NCBI RefSeq assembly: GCF_004362015.1
Contig: NZ_SNWW01000005.1
Span: 248,001 to 312,000, forward strand
DNA length: 64,000 nt
Reading direction: 5' to 3'
DNA from: Flavobacterium chryseum
GTDB taxonomy: Bacteria > Bacteroidota > Bacteroidia > Flavobacteriales > Flavobacteriaceae
A program made the translations under genes and the position numbers. The notes under the pieces were generated by a model. The model was given only the letters and a program-made list of their open reading frames with translations, was not told where the DNA came from and ran no database searches. This document shows, piece after piece, positions 51,593-60,993 of the stretch; positions within the stretch are counted from its first letter, which is position 1, and every line of letters starts with the position of its first letter.

Positions 51593-52609
51593 ATGAAAAA
51601 AACCTTATTTCTATTATTAATTGCCTCTGCGTTTTCTTGTAAAAATGCGCAGTCGGTTGTATCTAAAGACAATTCAGATCCAACCAAATATGTTAATGCC
51701 ATTACCGAAAAAGATTTAAAAACAATGTTATATATTGTTGCTTCTGATGAAATGGAAGGTCGCGAAACTGGCTCAAAAGGACAGAAAAAAGCGGGTCTTT
51801 ATATGATCGAGCAATACAAAAAAAACAATATTTCGTTTCCTAAAGGTGCAAAAGATTATTATCAAACTGTTCCTGCAGCCTTTTTGAATGCAAAGCGAAA
51901 TGAAAACTTACCGGATTCTGAAAACATCTGGGCCTACATTGAAGGTTCTGAAAAACCGGATGAAGTTCTTGTTATTTCAGCGCATTACGATCACGTTGGA
52001 ATTAAAAATGGAGAGATTTACAACGGAGCTGATGATGATGGTTCTGGCACAGTGGCTGTTATGGAAATTGCAAAAGCATTTGCAAAAGCTAAAAAAGACG
52101 GACACGGACCAAAACGTTCTATTTTATTCCTTCATGTTACTGGTGAAGAGCACGGTTTACACGGTTCTCGTTATTATTCTGAAAATCCGTTATTTCCTAT
52201 TGCAAACACGATTACTGATATCAACATCGATATGATTGGCCGTCGTGATGTAGAGCATGCAAAAACAAACAATTATGTATACGTAATTGGTGCTGACAGA
52301 TTATCTTCAGATTTACATAATGTTGTTGTTGCTCAAAACGAAAAATACACCAAATTAGATTTAGATTTTAAATTTAATGATCCTAAAGATCCTAACCATT
52401 TCTACGAGCGTTCTGATCATTATAACTTCGCAAAACATGGAATTCCTGCAGTTTTTCTTTTTAACGGAGTTCACGAAGATTACCACGGAAAAGGCGACGA
52501 ACCTCAAAAAATCGAATACGATGCTTTAACTAAAAGAGCACAACTTGCTTTTGTTATCGCCTGGGATTTAGCCAATAGAGAGAATAGACCGGTAGTTGAT
52601 AAAAAATAA
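51593..52609 (+). CDS. M28-family zinc peptidase, lipoprotein
   Basis: The 338-residue protein has a lipoprotein signal (MKKTLFLLLIASAFSC). The metal ligands of M28 aminopeptidases are visible: SAHYDHVG, GADDDGSG, TGEEHGLHGSRYY, IDMIGR and the last His in YERSDHYNFAKHG. These enzymes trim N-terminal residues from peptides on the cell surface or in the periplasm. It is cotranscribed with the DUF3667 gene. A terminator shared with rho follows. Confidence 0.92.
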   Translation: MKKTLFLLLIASAFSCKNAQSVVSKDNSDPTKYVNAITEKDLKTMLYIVASDEMEGRETGSKGQKKAGLYMIEQYKKNNISFPKGAKDYYQTVPAAFLNAKRNENLPDSENIWAYIEGSEKPDEVLVISAHYDHVGIKNGEIYNGADDDGSGTVAVMEIAKAFAKAKKDGHGPKRSILFLHVTGEEHGLHGSRYYSENPLFPIANTITDINIDMIGRRDVEHAKTNNYVYVIGADRLSSDLHNVVVAQNEKYTKLDLDFKFNDPKDPNHFYERSDHYNFAKHGIPAVFLFNGVHEDYHGKGDEPQKIEYDALTKRAQLAFVIAWDLANRENRPVVDKK

Positions 52610-52690
52610 GGTTATTTTTAGGTACAAAGGCTCAAAGCTGCAAAGGTTCAGAGGTTTTTAAAAGTGCTTAAATTCTAAGTTTCTACGATA

Positions 52691-52733
52691 AAACAAAAAA
52701 GGATGAGTTTAATAAACTCATCCTTTTTTGTTT
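52691..52733. terminator. Bidirectional terminator between the M28 gene and rho
   Basis: A perfect 20-bp stem starts AAACAAAAAAGGATGAG and closes on the loop AAT, with A-run on one side and T-run on the other. Repeats of the type GCAAAGGTTCAGAGG and CCTCTAAGCCTTTGC flank it at 52618-52660 and 52748-52795 and add an outer inverted pair. Confidence 0.85.
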
Positions 52734-52798
52734 TTATAATTTAATCTCACAGATTAGAAACCTTTGCAACTTTGAACCTCTAAGCCTTTGCAACTTTC

Positions 52799-54640
52799 TT
52801 AGTCATTCATAGAAATCAAAAACTCTTCATTATTCTTAGTTTTCTTGAAACGTTCGTTTACAAAATCCATAGATTCTACAGGGTTCATATCAGATAGATA
52901 TTTACGCATGATCCACATTCTTTGTAATGTTTTTTCATCTAATAATAAATCGTCGCGACGTGTGCTTGATGATGTAAGATCGATTGCCGGAAAAATACGT
53001 TTGTTGGCAATTTTACGATCCAATTGAAGTTCCATGTTACCGGTTCCTTTAAATTCTTCAAAGATAACCTCATCCATTTTAGAACCTGTTTCTGTCAATG
53101 CAGTTGCGATGATACTTAACGAACCTCCGTTTTCTACATTTCTAGCAGCTCCAAAAAAGCGTTTTGGTTTTTGCAATGCGTTAGCATCAACACCACCACT
53201 TAAAACTTTTCCAGATGCCGGCTGAACGGTATTGTAAGCTCTTGCTAAACGAGTAATCGAATCTAATAAGATTACAACATCATGTCCGCATTCTACTAAA
53301 CGTTTTGCTTTTTCAAGAACAATATTCGCAATTTTTACGTGTTCTTGTGGTTCTCTGTCAAAAGTCGAAGCAATAACTTCTCCACGCACGCTACGTTGCA
53401 TATCTGTAACCTCTTCAGGACGCTCATCAATCAAAAGTACAATCAGATAAACTTCAGGATGGTTGGCTGCAATCGCATTGGCAATGTCTTTTAACAACAT
53501 TGTTTTACCGGTTTTTGGTTGTGCGACTATCATACCACGCTGTCCTTTTCCTATTGGAGAAAATAAATCGATAATACGAGTTGAAACTGAGCTGCCTTTT
53601 TCGGCTAATTTAAATTTTTCAGAAGGAAAAACCGGGGTCAAGTGTTCAAAAGAAACTCTGTCGCGAACTACTTGCGGATCGTGACCATTAATTTTAAGAA
53701 CACGAACTAAAGGGAAAAATTTCTCGCCTTCTTTTGGAGGACGAACCACTCCTTTTACAGTGTCTCCGGTTTTAAGACCGAATAATCTGATTTGTGATGT
53801 TGATAAATAAATATCATCTGGAGAGGCTAAATAATTATAATCTGATGAACGTAAAAATCCGTATCCGTCAGGCATCATTTCAAGAACACCTTCACTTTCG
53901 ATAATTCCGTCAAATTCAAAATCTGAATCTCTGAAATTGCTCTTTTTATTTTTATGATTTGGATTTTGGTTGCCGTTATTTGTATTTCCGTTTACATTTC
54001 CATTCCCGTTTTGATTTGGATTCTGATTCGGGTTTTGGTTTGGATTTGCATTCTGGTTTTTAACCTGATTTGGATTTATCTTTTTTACAGGAGCAGTTTG
54101 TTCTGTTTTTTCAGCTGTTGGAGCCGAAGCTTCTGTCTCTGTTTCTGTTTGGTCTTCAGAAACTGCTTCTTTTACAACCTCTTTTTCTTTTTGCAAAGCG
54201 ACTTTTTTATCGTAGGCTGATTTATTAAATTTTACGATTTTTGGTCCTTTTTTCTCTACTTCACTATTTTCAGCATTTTCTTCAACTTTTAGAGCCGGCT
54301 GAATTTTTGAATTTTGCTGTGCTTTTGTATTTGGTTTAGAAACTACAGGAGTTTCCATTTTTTTAGGTGTTTCTTCTACGGTATCAAATTCTAAAACCGG
54401 AGCATTTTTTGAAATGGCTGCTTTTTTTGCAGGAACTATTCGGGCTCTTTTGGGTTTGTCATCATCATTCGTTTCGGCAACAGCATTAACAGGCGGCGCT
54501 ACAGTCGCTTCTTGATGTGCTAAAATCTGACTTATTAAAGTCTCTTTTTTAACGCCATTAAACTTTATAGTTTTAGCTAACTTAGCTATTTCTTGAAGCT
54601 CAGAAAGCTTCATTTCTTTTAATGCAGAAATATCAAACAT
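52799..54640 (-). CDS. rho: Transcription termination factor Rho with long N-terminal insert
   Basis: The 613-residue hexameric helicase ends transcription. The N-terminus holds the Rho_N helix domain ([20 protein letters not shown]). Then comes a disordered region of about 190 residues, first Lys/Glu/Pro-rich, then Asn-rich with NPNQ repeats (about 190-235). The RNA-binding domain follows ([20 protein letters not shown]). The ATPase shows the Walker [15 protein letters not shown], Walker [19 protein letters not shown] and the Q-loop/R-loop parts [17 protein letters not shown]. coli Rho has 419 residues; the difference is the insert, which is typical of Bacteroidota Rho and suspected to modify RNA binding. 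Confidence 0.96.
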   Translation of the reverse strand: MFDISALKEMKLSELQEIAKLAKTIKFNGVKKETLISQILAHQEATVAPPVNAVAETNDDDKPKRARIVPAKKAAISKNAPVLEFDTVEETPKKMETPVVSKPNTKAQQNSKIQPALKVEENAENSEVEKKGPKIVKFNKSAYDKKVALQKEKEVVKEAVSEDQTETETEASAPTAEKTEQTAPVKKINPNQVKNQNANPNQNPNQNPNQNGNGNVNGNTNNGNQNPNHKNKKSNFRDSDFEFDGIIESEGVLEMMPDGYGFLRSSDYNYLASPDDIYLSTSQIRLFGLKTGDTVKGVVRPPKEGEKFFPLVRVLKINGHDPQVVRDRVSFEHLTPVFPSEKFKLAEKGSSVSTRIIDLFSPIGKGQRGMIVAQPKTGKTMLLKDIANAIAANHPEVYLIVLLIDERPEEVTDMQRSVRGEVIASTFDREPQEHVKIANIVLEKAKRLVECGHDVVILLDSITRLARAYNTVQPASGKVLSGGVDANALQKPKRFFGAARNVENGGSLSIIATALTETGSKMDEVIFEEFKGTGNMELQLDRKIANKRIFPAIDLTSSSTRRDDLLLDEKTLQRMWIMRKYLSDMNPVESMDFVNERFKKTKNNEEFLISMND

Positions 54641-54798
54641 GAATATTCTATGAATTTAATTATTTTAAAGGAAATACTGTAAAAAGAATAGGTAGATAAT
54701 TGTTTTCAATTGACCGCAGTATGAAGTGCTTACGGTATTATGATGCAATAATACGAATAAAATTTTATCATACAATAGTATTTATAAAAAAGAAAATA

Positions 54799-54806
54799 TA
54801 TTTTTG
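54799..54806 (+). promoter_or_regulatory. -7 promoter box (TATTTTTG) of the DUF4293 gene
   Basis: A match to TAnnTTTG lies 17 bases before the start codon at 54824. The rho gene is read divergently from the other side of this 183-base space. Confidence 0.5.
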
Positions 54807-54823
54807 TAAAACAATTTTGCAAC

Positions 54824-55240
54824 ATGATACAACGAATTCAAACCGTATATTTAATTCTGACCTTTTTAATAACAGGAGTTCTACTCTTTTTTATTCCGCT
54901 TTGGACATTAAATAGCGGAAAGGAATTCTTTTTTATGCAGGACCAGGTTTACACTATACTTTTAGGTTTAAGCACGATGCTTACTATTATTAGTATTATT
55001 TCATACAAAAAAAGACAAAATCAGTTTGTAATGGGCAGACTGAACATAATATTAAATTTGATTTTATTAGGCTTATTTGTATATCGATCTCTAAATTTAT
55101 CTGGAGATACAACTACAATTGTATCAGAGAAAGGTATTGGGATGTTTCTGCCTATTGTTGCTATCGTATTATTAGTGTTAGCTAATAAGGCCATCAAAAA
55201 GGATGAAGATCTCGTAAAATCTGTAGACCGTTTGAGATAG
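54824..55240 (+). CDS. DUF4293 membrane protein
   Basis: The 138-residue protein has four membrane helices: the opening MIQRIQTVYLILTFLITGVL is diagnostic of the DUF4293 family, and further helices are near 45-60, 70-90 and 112-127. The C-terminus is charged (KKDEDLVKSVDRLR). The family is confined to Bacteroidota and found next to rho in many genomes; its function is unknown. It is a single-gene unit with promoter and terminator. Confidence 0.9.
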   Translation: MIQRIQTVYLILTFLITGVLLFFIPLWTLNSGKEFFFMQDQVYTILLGLSTMLTIISIISYKKRQNQFVMGRLNIILNLILLGLFVYRSLNLSGDTTTIVSEKGIGMFLPIVAIVLLVLANKAIKKDEDLVKSVDRLR

Positions 55241-55271
55241 ACCTATAAATTTAAATTTTTTGTGCGAAGAG

Positions 55272-55299
55272 AACCCGAATTTTTAATTCGGGTTTTTTT
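55272..55299 (+). terminator. Rho-independent terminator after the DUF4293 gene
   Basis: AACCCGAAT pairs with ATTCGGGTT around TTTTA, followed by seven T residues. Confidence 0.85.
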
Positions 55300-55396
55300 G
55301 TATCTGCTATTTTTCTACCTGTCTTAAAACAAAGGAATAAAAGCGATTTTGTAAGATAATTTTTTCATAAATTTGATGCCTGATTCAAAAACAATC

Positions 55397-56059
55397 ATGA
55401 CACACAAAATAAGGATACATCTTGCTGATGATCATCAGGTACTTATTGATGGACTTACTAATTTACTTCGCACGGTTTCTGACTTTGAAGTGGTTGGTAA
55501 TTCATTGGACGGAACAACTATTTATAATGATGTCGTTGAAAATAAGACTGATATTTTATTACTGGATATTAGTATGCCTAACAAAGATGGAATTGAAGTT
55601 TTAAAAGAATTCAATGAAAAAGGATTTCCCTGCAAGGTCATTATTCTTTCCAGTTATGATGATCTAAAAATCATTAAAGAAGTAATGAAACTGGGAGCAA
55701 AAGGGTATCTGACCAAAAAAAGCGCGGGAGAAAATATTATCGAAGCTATCGAAGCTGTAAAAAGAGATGAAGAGTACTTTGACAAACATGTCAGAGAAAA
55801 AATATTTGCGAGTTTTACCCAAAATAATCCAAAATTAAACAAAAGTTCTTTTACCGAAAATCAGGTTTTAAGTGAACGTGAACTCGAAATTATCACCTTG
55901 ATATCATTGGAATACAGTGGGAAAGAAATTAGTGAACAGCTTTTTATTAGTTTAAATACGGTTGAAACGCATCGGAAAAATATAATGAAAAAACTAAAAA
56001 CCAAAAATGTGATTGGTCTTGTAAAATACGCCTTAAAAAACAATCTGATTAATCCATAA
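55397..56059 (+). CDS. LuxR/NarL-type response regulator
   Basis: The 220-residue regulator has a receiver domain (LADDHQ at 9-14, phosphoacceptor Asp57 in LLLDISMP, Lys near 108 in GYLTKKSAGE) and a C-terminal LuxR helix-turn-helix (LSERELEIITLISLEYSGKE, ISLNTVETHRKNIMKKLKTK). The start at 55397 (MTHKIRIH) is preferred; an ATG at 55376 would add seven residues. The kinase gene follows after 24 bases, and the two form a pair. Signal and targets are unknown. Confidence 0.9.
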   Translation: MTHKIRIHLADDHQVLIDGLTNLLRTVSDFEVVGNSLDGTTIYNDVVENKTDILLLDISMPNKDGIEVLKEFNEKGFPCKVIILSSYDDLKIIKEVMKLGAKGYLTKKSAGENIIEAIEAVKRDEEYFDKHVREKIFASFTQNNPKLNKSSFTENQVLSERELEIITLISLEYSGKEISEQLFISLNTVETHRKNIMKKLKTKNVIGLVKYALKNNLINP

Positions 56060-56083
56060 TTGTATCATTAATTACTTTTAATT

Positions 56084-57001
56084 ATGTCTGTTTTTAGAGT
56101 TTTCATCGTGCTTATTTTCTTTCTGATATACAGCAATCCTTCTGTTTTAAGTCAGGAAAAATCACTTACAAAAGAAATAAATAGTTCCGAGTCTAAAAAA
56201 TCAATTGATAAAGACAAACACTTATTAGAACTTGAAAAATCTACAAACAAAAAAATAGTAAGCTTATTTATTATTCTCTTCATAATGCTTCTGGTTTTAT
56301 TTTATTTCGTTTATGAGAATAACAAACTCAAACAGAAAAACAAAAGAAAAGAGATTCGACAAAAAATACAACTGGATATCATTAATGCCAGTATTGATGC
56401 CCAGGAAAATGAAAGAAAAAAAATTGCAGCCTTTTTGCATGACAACATCAATTCTTTATTGTCATCTGTTGGTTTACATTTAAATACATTTTCAGTTCAG
56501 AACAACATACAATCAGAAGAACTTCTTAAAGCAAAATCTATTCTGGAAGATGCTCACGACCGTTTGCGCGATATGTCGCATGAATTAATTCCGGCACTTT
56601 TGGTTCGTTTTGGTTTGGTACATGCATTAGAAGATTTATGCGAAAAAAACTCGAATTCGAGACTGCATTTTGAATTTTCAAGTTCACTTGCTCCGGAAAT
56701 AAGATATAGTGAAAAAATCGAAATGAAGATTTATTTTATTGTTGCTGAATTATTTAGCAACATTATAAAACATAGCGGTGCAACTAAAGCTCAAATTTCA
56801 TTAGACGAAAATCAAAATCTGTTAATCATTATTATTCATGATAACGGAAAAGGATTTAAAACGCCAAAACTAAAGGATGTTGAAGGTTTTGGCCTTAACC
56901 GAATTAGGGCCCGAATTAAAAAATACAAAGGAAGCATTTCCATTACTTCGAAAGTTAATGAAGGAACTTCAATTAAAATAAAAATACCCGTAATACATTA
57001 A
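56084..57001 (+). CDS. HisKA_3-type sensor histidine kinase
   Basis: The 305-residue kinase begins with an export-like hydrophobic segment (MSVFRVFIVLIFFLIYSNPS). A short hydrophilic part and one membrane helix (about 59-77) follow, then a coiled linker. The phosphoacceptor is His119 in ERKKIAAFLHDNINSLL, and the ATPase shows ELFSNIIKHSGAT, HDNGKGF and VEGFGLNRIRARI. No PAS or TPR sensor is visible, so it resembles the short kinases that sense membrane or lipid signals. It pairs with the regulator upstream. Confidence 0.9.
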   Translation: MSVFRVFIVLIFFLIYSNPSVLSQEKSLTKEINSSESKKSIDKDKHLLELEKSTNKKIVSLFIILFIMLLVLFYFVYENNKLKQKNKRKEIRQKIQLDIINASIDAQENERKKIAAFLHDNINSLLSSVGLHLNTFSVQNNIQSEELLKAKSILEDAHDRLRDMSHELIPALLVRFGLVHALEDLCEKNSNSRLHFEFSSSLAPEIRYSEKIEMKIYFIVAELFSNIIKHSGATKAQISLDENQNLLIIIIHDNGKGFKTPKLKDVEGFGLNRIRARIKKYKGSISITSKVNEGTSIKIKIPVIH

Positions 57002-57005
57002 AATC

Positions 57006-57500
57006 TTATTTCTTGCCGATTTCGATAATCTCTAAATCTTTTATTTTATCATCATCAATCACAAATCGCAACATGGTTCGCATTTGATGGAATCCGCTTT
57101 TTCCTGCTGCGCCCGGATTCATGTGCAAGAGATTATTTTTTTTATCAAAGATTACTTTCAGAATATGAGAATGTCCACAAATGAATAATTTAGGTGGATT
57201 TGCCGCCATTTCTTCTCTTATCGCTGGATTGTATTTTCCGGGATAACCTCCAATGTGCGTTATCCAAACAGAAACATTTTCGCATAAAAACCTGTTGTGC
57301 AACGGAAATTCTAATCTCGCTTGTGCATCATCTATATTGCCATAAACACAACGCAAAGGTTTTAGCTTTTTTATAGTGTCAGTAACATTCAAATCACCAA
57401 TATCGCCCGCATGCCAAACTTCATCAGCCTGATTTACATATTTTAAAATAGTATCATCGATATGACTGTGAGTGTCGGAAAGGAGGAGGATTTTTTTCAT
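57006..57500 (-). CDS. YfcE/MJ0936-type metallophosphoesterase
   Basis: The 164-residue enzyme is a small calcineurin-fold phosphodiesterase. The metal ligands are in LLSDTHSH, HAGDIGD, YGNIDD, FICGHSH and NPGAAGKSG. The start at 57500 was chosen because MKKILLLSDTHSH is the normal family beginning; the upstream frame crosses a simple repeat. It converges with the kinase gene, four bases apart, without a visible terminator between. Confidence 0.92.
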   Translation of the reverse strand: MKKILLLSDTHSHIDDTILKYVNQADEVWHAGDIGDLNVTDTIKKLKPLRCVYGNIDDAQARLEFPLHNRFLCENVSVWITHIGGYPGKYNPAIREEMAANPPKLFICGHSHILKVIFDKKNNLLHMNPGAAGKSGFHQMRTMLRFVIDDDKIKDLEIIEIGKK

Positions 57501-57646
57501 TCTTTTTTTGAGAGGCAAAGGTTCAGAGGTGCAAAGGTACAAAGGTTTTTTTTAAAGGTGCTAAGATTTTGAGGGACTAAGGTTCTAAGGTTTTTCTTTA
57601 GAGGCGCAGTGCTTCTCTTGAACTTTATTTTCTTTTGAACATAAAA

Positions 57647-57675
57647 AAATCCGATTGCTTTCGCAAATCGGATTT
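57647..57675 (-). terminator. Terminator of the flotillin-like gene
   Basis: AAATCCGATTGC and GCAAATCGGATTT form a stem with one bulged A and a TTTC loop. On the minus strand a T-run follows. It lies about 110 bases after the flotillin stop. Confidence 0.7.
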
Positions 57676-57679
57676 GTAT

Positions 57680-57764
57680 CCTAACAGGTTTTTAAAACCT
57701 GTTAGGTATTCTTATTTATTACGACATCGAATTATACCTAACAGGTCTTGAAGACCTTTTAGGA
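57680..57764. repeat. Two CCTAACAGG palindromes
   Basis: CCTAACAGGTTTTTAAAACC continues to TGTTAGG (57680-57706), and CCTAACAGGTCTTGAAGACC continues to TTTTAGGA (57737-57764). They match the pair at 44963-45070. Simple repeats of the AAAGGTTCAGAGG kind lie at 57510-57600. Confidence 0.85.
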
Positions 57765-57783
57765 AATCTGAATACGCTGATGG

Positions 57784-59697
57784 CTATTTCTTAAGATTTT
57801 TTACATCTTTCGAATCTTTGGTATCCATCATTTCCATTAGTTTTAATCCTAACAAACCGCTTATTGAACCATCAGAACCTCCATTACCTGAAATTAAAAC
57901 ATCAGGGATTACTTTGATATTTCCTTTACCAATTTCCTCGGTAACTTTATATCTTGTAAAATTATCACCACCCATTGCACTAACCTGAAGTTGGTACGAT
58001 TCTGCAGTCGATTTACCAATTGCCATAATTTTTTCAGCTTCGGCTAAACCTGTTTTTGAGATTCTTTCGGCTTCGGCGCTTGCATTTAATTTGGTTGCTT
58101 CTGCCTGTGCTCCTGCTCTTGCTTTTGTTGCTTCAGCTTCGGCATTCGCACGCATTTTAGTAGCTTCGGCTTCTGCATTTACATTCAGTTTCAAACTGGT
58201 TGCATCTCCTTCTGCTTTTTTTACGGTTGCATCTGCAGTACGTTGTGCGATTTCAACACTTTGCGAAGCGCGTACAATTTCTTTTTGCATATCTGCAATT
58301 GCAGTTTCTTTTTCCATTCCCTGACGTTGCTCCTGCGCCATTTTTTGGGTTTGATAAGTTTTTTGTTCTTCTTCGGCCAGTTTTCTGTCTGTCAAAGTTT
58401 TCATCAATGAATCTGGCGGAACGATATCTCCAATTAAGGTATCTACAGCATTCACATTATATTCATCAAGAACTACTTTAATGTGATTTTTGGCAGATTC
58501 CTGACGTTCTTTTCTTGTACTTAAAAACGAAATTACATCGCTTTCCTGCGCCGAGTTTCTAAAATAGTTCCCAATCGTAGGCTCCAAAACCTGAGAAACC
58601 AGGTTGGTCATACTTCCGAAACGAGCAATAACTTTTGGTGCTTCATTTGCCGGAACATGAATAATTTGTGAAACATCCAGATTAAAAGGGAAACCATCCT
58701 GAGAACGAACCGTAATCGTTGATAAATTATGGTCAAGGTTGTGTGCCTCACTTCTTGCATCTGCCCAATTCAGCACCAAATTTGTTGTTGGTACGGCTTC
58801 GAGTTTAGTAGTGTATTTATTCAGGGCATATTTTCCCGGACCCAGCGGTTCCATCCAAACACCACGTTGCCCTTTGGACACAATATTTCCGTGTTTGAAA
58901 TGTTCACCAGTCATATCCAATCCGTCTTCACCGATATATGAAATCACAACTCCTACGTACCCAATTGGCACATCTGTCATTGGATTTTGCTCAATTTGAA
59001 TTGCCCAGGTATTAATGTAGTAAGAACCTGCCAATATTACCTGCGGCTGTAAACCTCTGTTTCCGCCAAGATTCAGGAATTCGTCACAATCCTGAAAATT
59101 GTTGTGTCCTTCTACATATTTACCTGCAATCTGACCAATTGGTATTGGCTCGCCATCAAGAGCAGTTACGATACCGATCATGTTTTCGAAAATCTTGATT
59201 TGTTCTACAATTACGATTTCAAAAAGAAACGTATTAATACGATACGAACCCGTAGTAATAAAAGCAGTTTGACGTCCTTTTTGACCGCCATTATCCAGAA
59301 AAGCCTGAGCATCCTGAAAGTTATCGCTGGTTACTTTTCGGGCCAGAATTCTTCCTGTTGGAATTTCTTTTCCGTCTTTACTTAAAACAAGTCCAATTTT
59401 ACCTTCCGGTACAATCGTAAAACCGGACATATCTATAGAATATTGCCAAATCCACATTCCCCAGTACAAACCCGGAGCAAGTGTTTGTGCCTGATAACCA
59501 GCCTCACCTTTTGTCGCAATAATACGACCATCCGGAAGCGACCTGTCCGCTCCAAACAAAACGAATTTTTTGGTTACCAAACCAATTTTATCCTCAGGAA
59601 CGATTACCATTCCGAAGAAAACACGTAAAATAAATTTGTAAAATAAGATGGAAAATACAATTAATAAAATCCACCAGTAAGAAGTAATTTCATTCAT
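57784..59697 (-). CDS. Flotillin-like SPFH protein with repeated beta modules
   Basis: The 637-residue protein starts with one membrane helix (about residues 8-30). Four related modules of about 65 residues follow (about 31-305), each with a P-x-G/D-x-IGxV strand (VPEDKIGLV, VPEGKIGLV, ENMIGIV, PIGYVGVV) and often FQDAQAFLDNGGQKGRQ-like ends. An SPFH/band-7 domain covers about 310-440 (TVRSQDGFPFNLDVSQIIHV). A long Ala/Glu/Lys coiled coil follows (about 440-570) with EAEATK repeats. Flotillins scaffold membrane microdomains. The repeat-SPFH-coil order recalls major vault protein. Confidence 0.88.
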   Translation of the reverse strand: MNEITSYWWILLIVFSILFYKFILRVFFGMVIVPEDKIGLVTKKFVLFGADRSLPDGRIIATKGEAGYQAQTLAPGLYWGMWIWQYSIDMSGFTIVPEGKIGLVLSKDGKEIPTGRILARKVTSDNFQDAQAFLDNGGQKGRQTAFITTGSYRINTFLFEIVIVEQIKIFENMIGIVTALDGEPIPIGQIAGKYVEGHNNFQDCDEFLNLGGNRGLQPQVILAGSYYINTWAIQIEQNPMTDVPIGYVGVVISYIGEDGLDMTGEHFKHGNIVSKGQRGVWMEPLGPGKYALNKYTTKLEAVPTTNLVLNWADARSEAHNLDHNLSTITVRSQDGFPFNLDVSQIIHVPANEAPKVIARFGSMTNLVSQVLEPTIGNYFRNSAQESDVISFLSTRKERQESAKNHIKVVLDEYNVNAVDTLIGDIVPPDSLMKTLTDRKLAEEEQKTYQTQKMAQEQRQGMEKETAIADMQKEIVRASQSVEIAQRTADATVKKAEGDATSLKLNVNAEAEATKMRANAEAEATKARAGAQAEATKLNASAEAERISKTGLAEAEKIMAIGKSTAESYQLQVSAMGGDNFTRYKVTEEIGKGNIKVIPDVLISGNGGSDGSISGLLGLKLMEMMDTKDSKDVKNLKK

Positions 59698-59879
59698 GGT
59701 TTTTGATATTTAGATTGCAAACATAGGAGAAATACTTCCTGTTAAAATGAAATATTTTTAATTTTAACTTTTGCCAATTTTATCAAAAAATGTTAAAAAA
59801 ATAGCCATGATTAAATCGTTGGAATTGTCAATTTCTGACACGATTTTTTACTGGATAAACTATGATTGGTATTTTTGGT

Positions 59880-60174
59880 TTTAACAGTTCTTTTTGGAGG
59901 TTCTGAGGTTCTGAGATGCTAAGGCTCTAAGTTTTTCTTTTTAGGAATTGAAGTTTCCGTAGAGGCGCACAGCAGTGCGTTTAACGTAACGCAAATCTAT
60001 GACGCCAATCGTTGCGTAGACACACTGCTGTGCGTCTCTACAAAAAATATTGCGGATAAAACTTTGAACCTTTGAACCAAAAAAGAAAAATCTCAGAACC
60101 TTAGCATCTCAGAACCTTAGCATCTTCAAAAAAACCTTTGTACCTTTGCCACTCAGAACCTTTGAACCTTCACC
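59880..60174. repeat. Dense intergenic repeats between the flotillin gene and truA
   Basis: The span 59698-60174 has no gene of its own. GTAGAGGCGCACAGCAGTGCG (59959 on) is mirrored by ACACTGCTGTGCGTCTCTAC ending at 60041. On both sides lie many copies of GGTTCTGAGAT / ATCTCAGAACC and CTTTGAACC words, the right ones mostly complementary to the left. The whole could fold into one large structure. The last copy runs directly into the truA start. Confidence 0.8.
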
Positions 60175-60909
60175 TTGAGATATTTTATTCAATTTGCTTA
60201 TAACGGAACACACTATCATGGCTGGCAATTTCAGCCTAACGCGTCTTCTGTTCAGGAAACTTTAAACAAAGCATTTTCGGTTTTATTAAATGCTCCTATA
60301 AATATAATGGGTGCCGGAAGGACTGATACTGGCGTTCACGCGCAGGAAATGTATGGGCATTTTGATTTTGAAACTGCAATTGATGTTCCTAATTTAGTGC
60401 ATAAACTAAACTCTTATTTACCAAAAGACATTGCAATCTTTGATATTAAACTAGTTCACGATGAAGCGCATTGCAGATTTGACGCAACTAAAAGAACCTA
60501 CGAATACCACATCAATACTGTTAAAAATCCGTTTGTGGAGCAATTGAGTTGGTATTTTAATCAAAATTTAGATGTAGCTTTGATGAATGAAGCCGCGAAA
60601 ATATTATTGAATCATACCGATTTTCAATGTTTTTCGAAAGTAAATACAGATGTAAATACTTTTGATTGCACGATTTTTGAGGCCTATTGGAAAAAAGAAA
60701 ATAACAAATTGGTTTTTACCATTTCGGCAAACCGTTTTTTAAGAAATATGGTCCGTTCGATTGTGGGAACTTTAATAAATATTGGTTTACATAAAATTTC
60801 TCTGATTGATTTTGAAAATATTATTGCCAGTAAAAGCAGAGAAAAAGCGGGATTTTCGGTTCCTGCTCACGGTTTATATTTAACTGAAATAAAATACGAT
60901 TATTTATAG
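60175..60909 (+). CDS. truA: tRNA pseudouridine(38-40) synthase
   Basis: The 244-residue enzyme modifies U38-U40 in the tRNA anticodon stem. The catalytic Asp is in GAGRTDTGVHAQ near residue 46-57; other motifs are YNGTHYHGWQ, RTYEYHINT and NRFLRNMVRSIVG. The start is TTG at 60175, giving LRYFIQFAYNGT read as Met; no ATG or GTG fits nearby, and the N-terminus is complete at this point. Repeat sequence ends exactly at the start, so the leader is made of repeat. The ABC transporter gene follows after 84 bases. Confidence 0.93.
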   Translation: MRYFIQFAYNGTHYHGWQFQPNASSVQETLNKAFSVLLNAPINIMGAGRTDTGVHAQEMYGHFDFETAIDVPNLVHKLNSYLPKDIAIFDIKLVHDEAHCRFDATKRTYEYHINTVKNPFVEQLSWYFNQNLDVALMNEAAKILLNHTDFQCFSKVNTDVNTFDCTIFEAYWKKENNKLVFTISANRFLRNMVRSIVGTLINIGLHKISLIDFENIIASKSREKAGFSVPAHGLYLTEIKYDYL

Positions 60910-60993
60910 CTATAAGCTGTAAGCAATAGGCTTTAAGCATTAAATGTTGAGCCTGCTGCCTAAAGCTTAAAGCTTAAAGCATTAAAAAAATAA

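Noticed and set aside
52845..54220. Several plus-strand frames across rho
   Set aside because: They mirror the rho coding sequence; the hydrophobic ones arise from the Asn/Lys-rich part.
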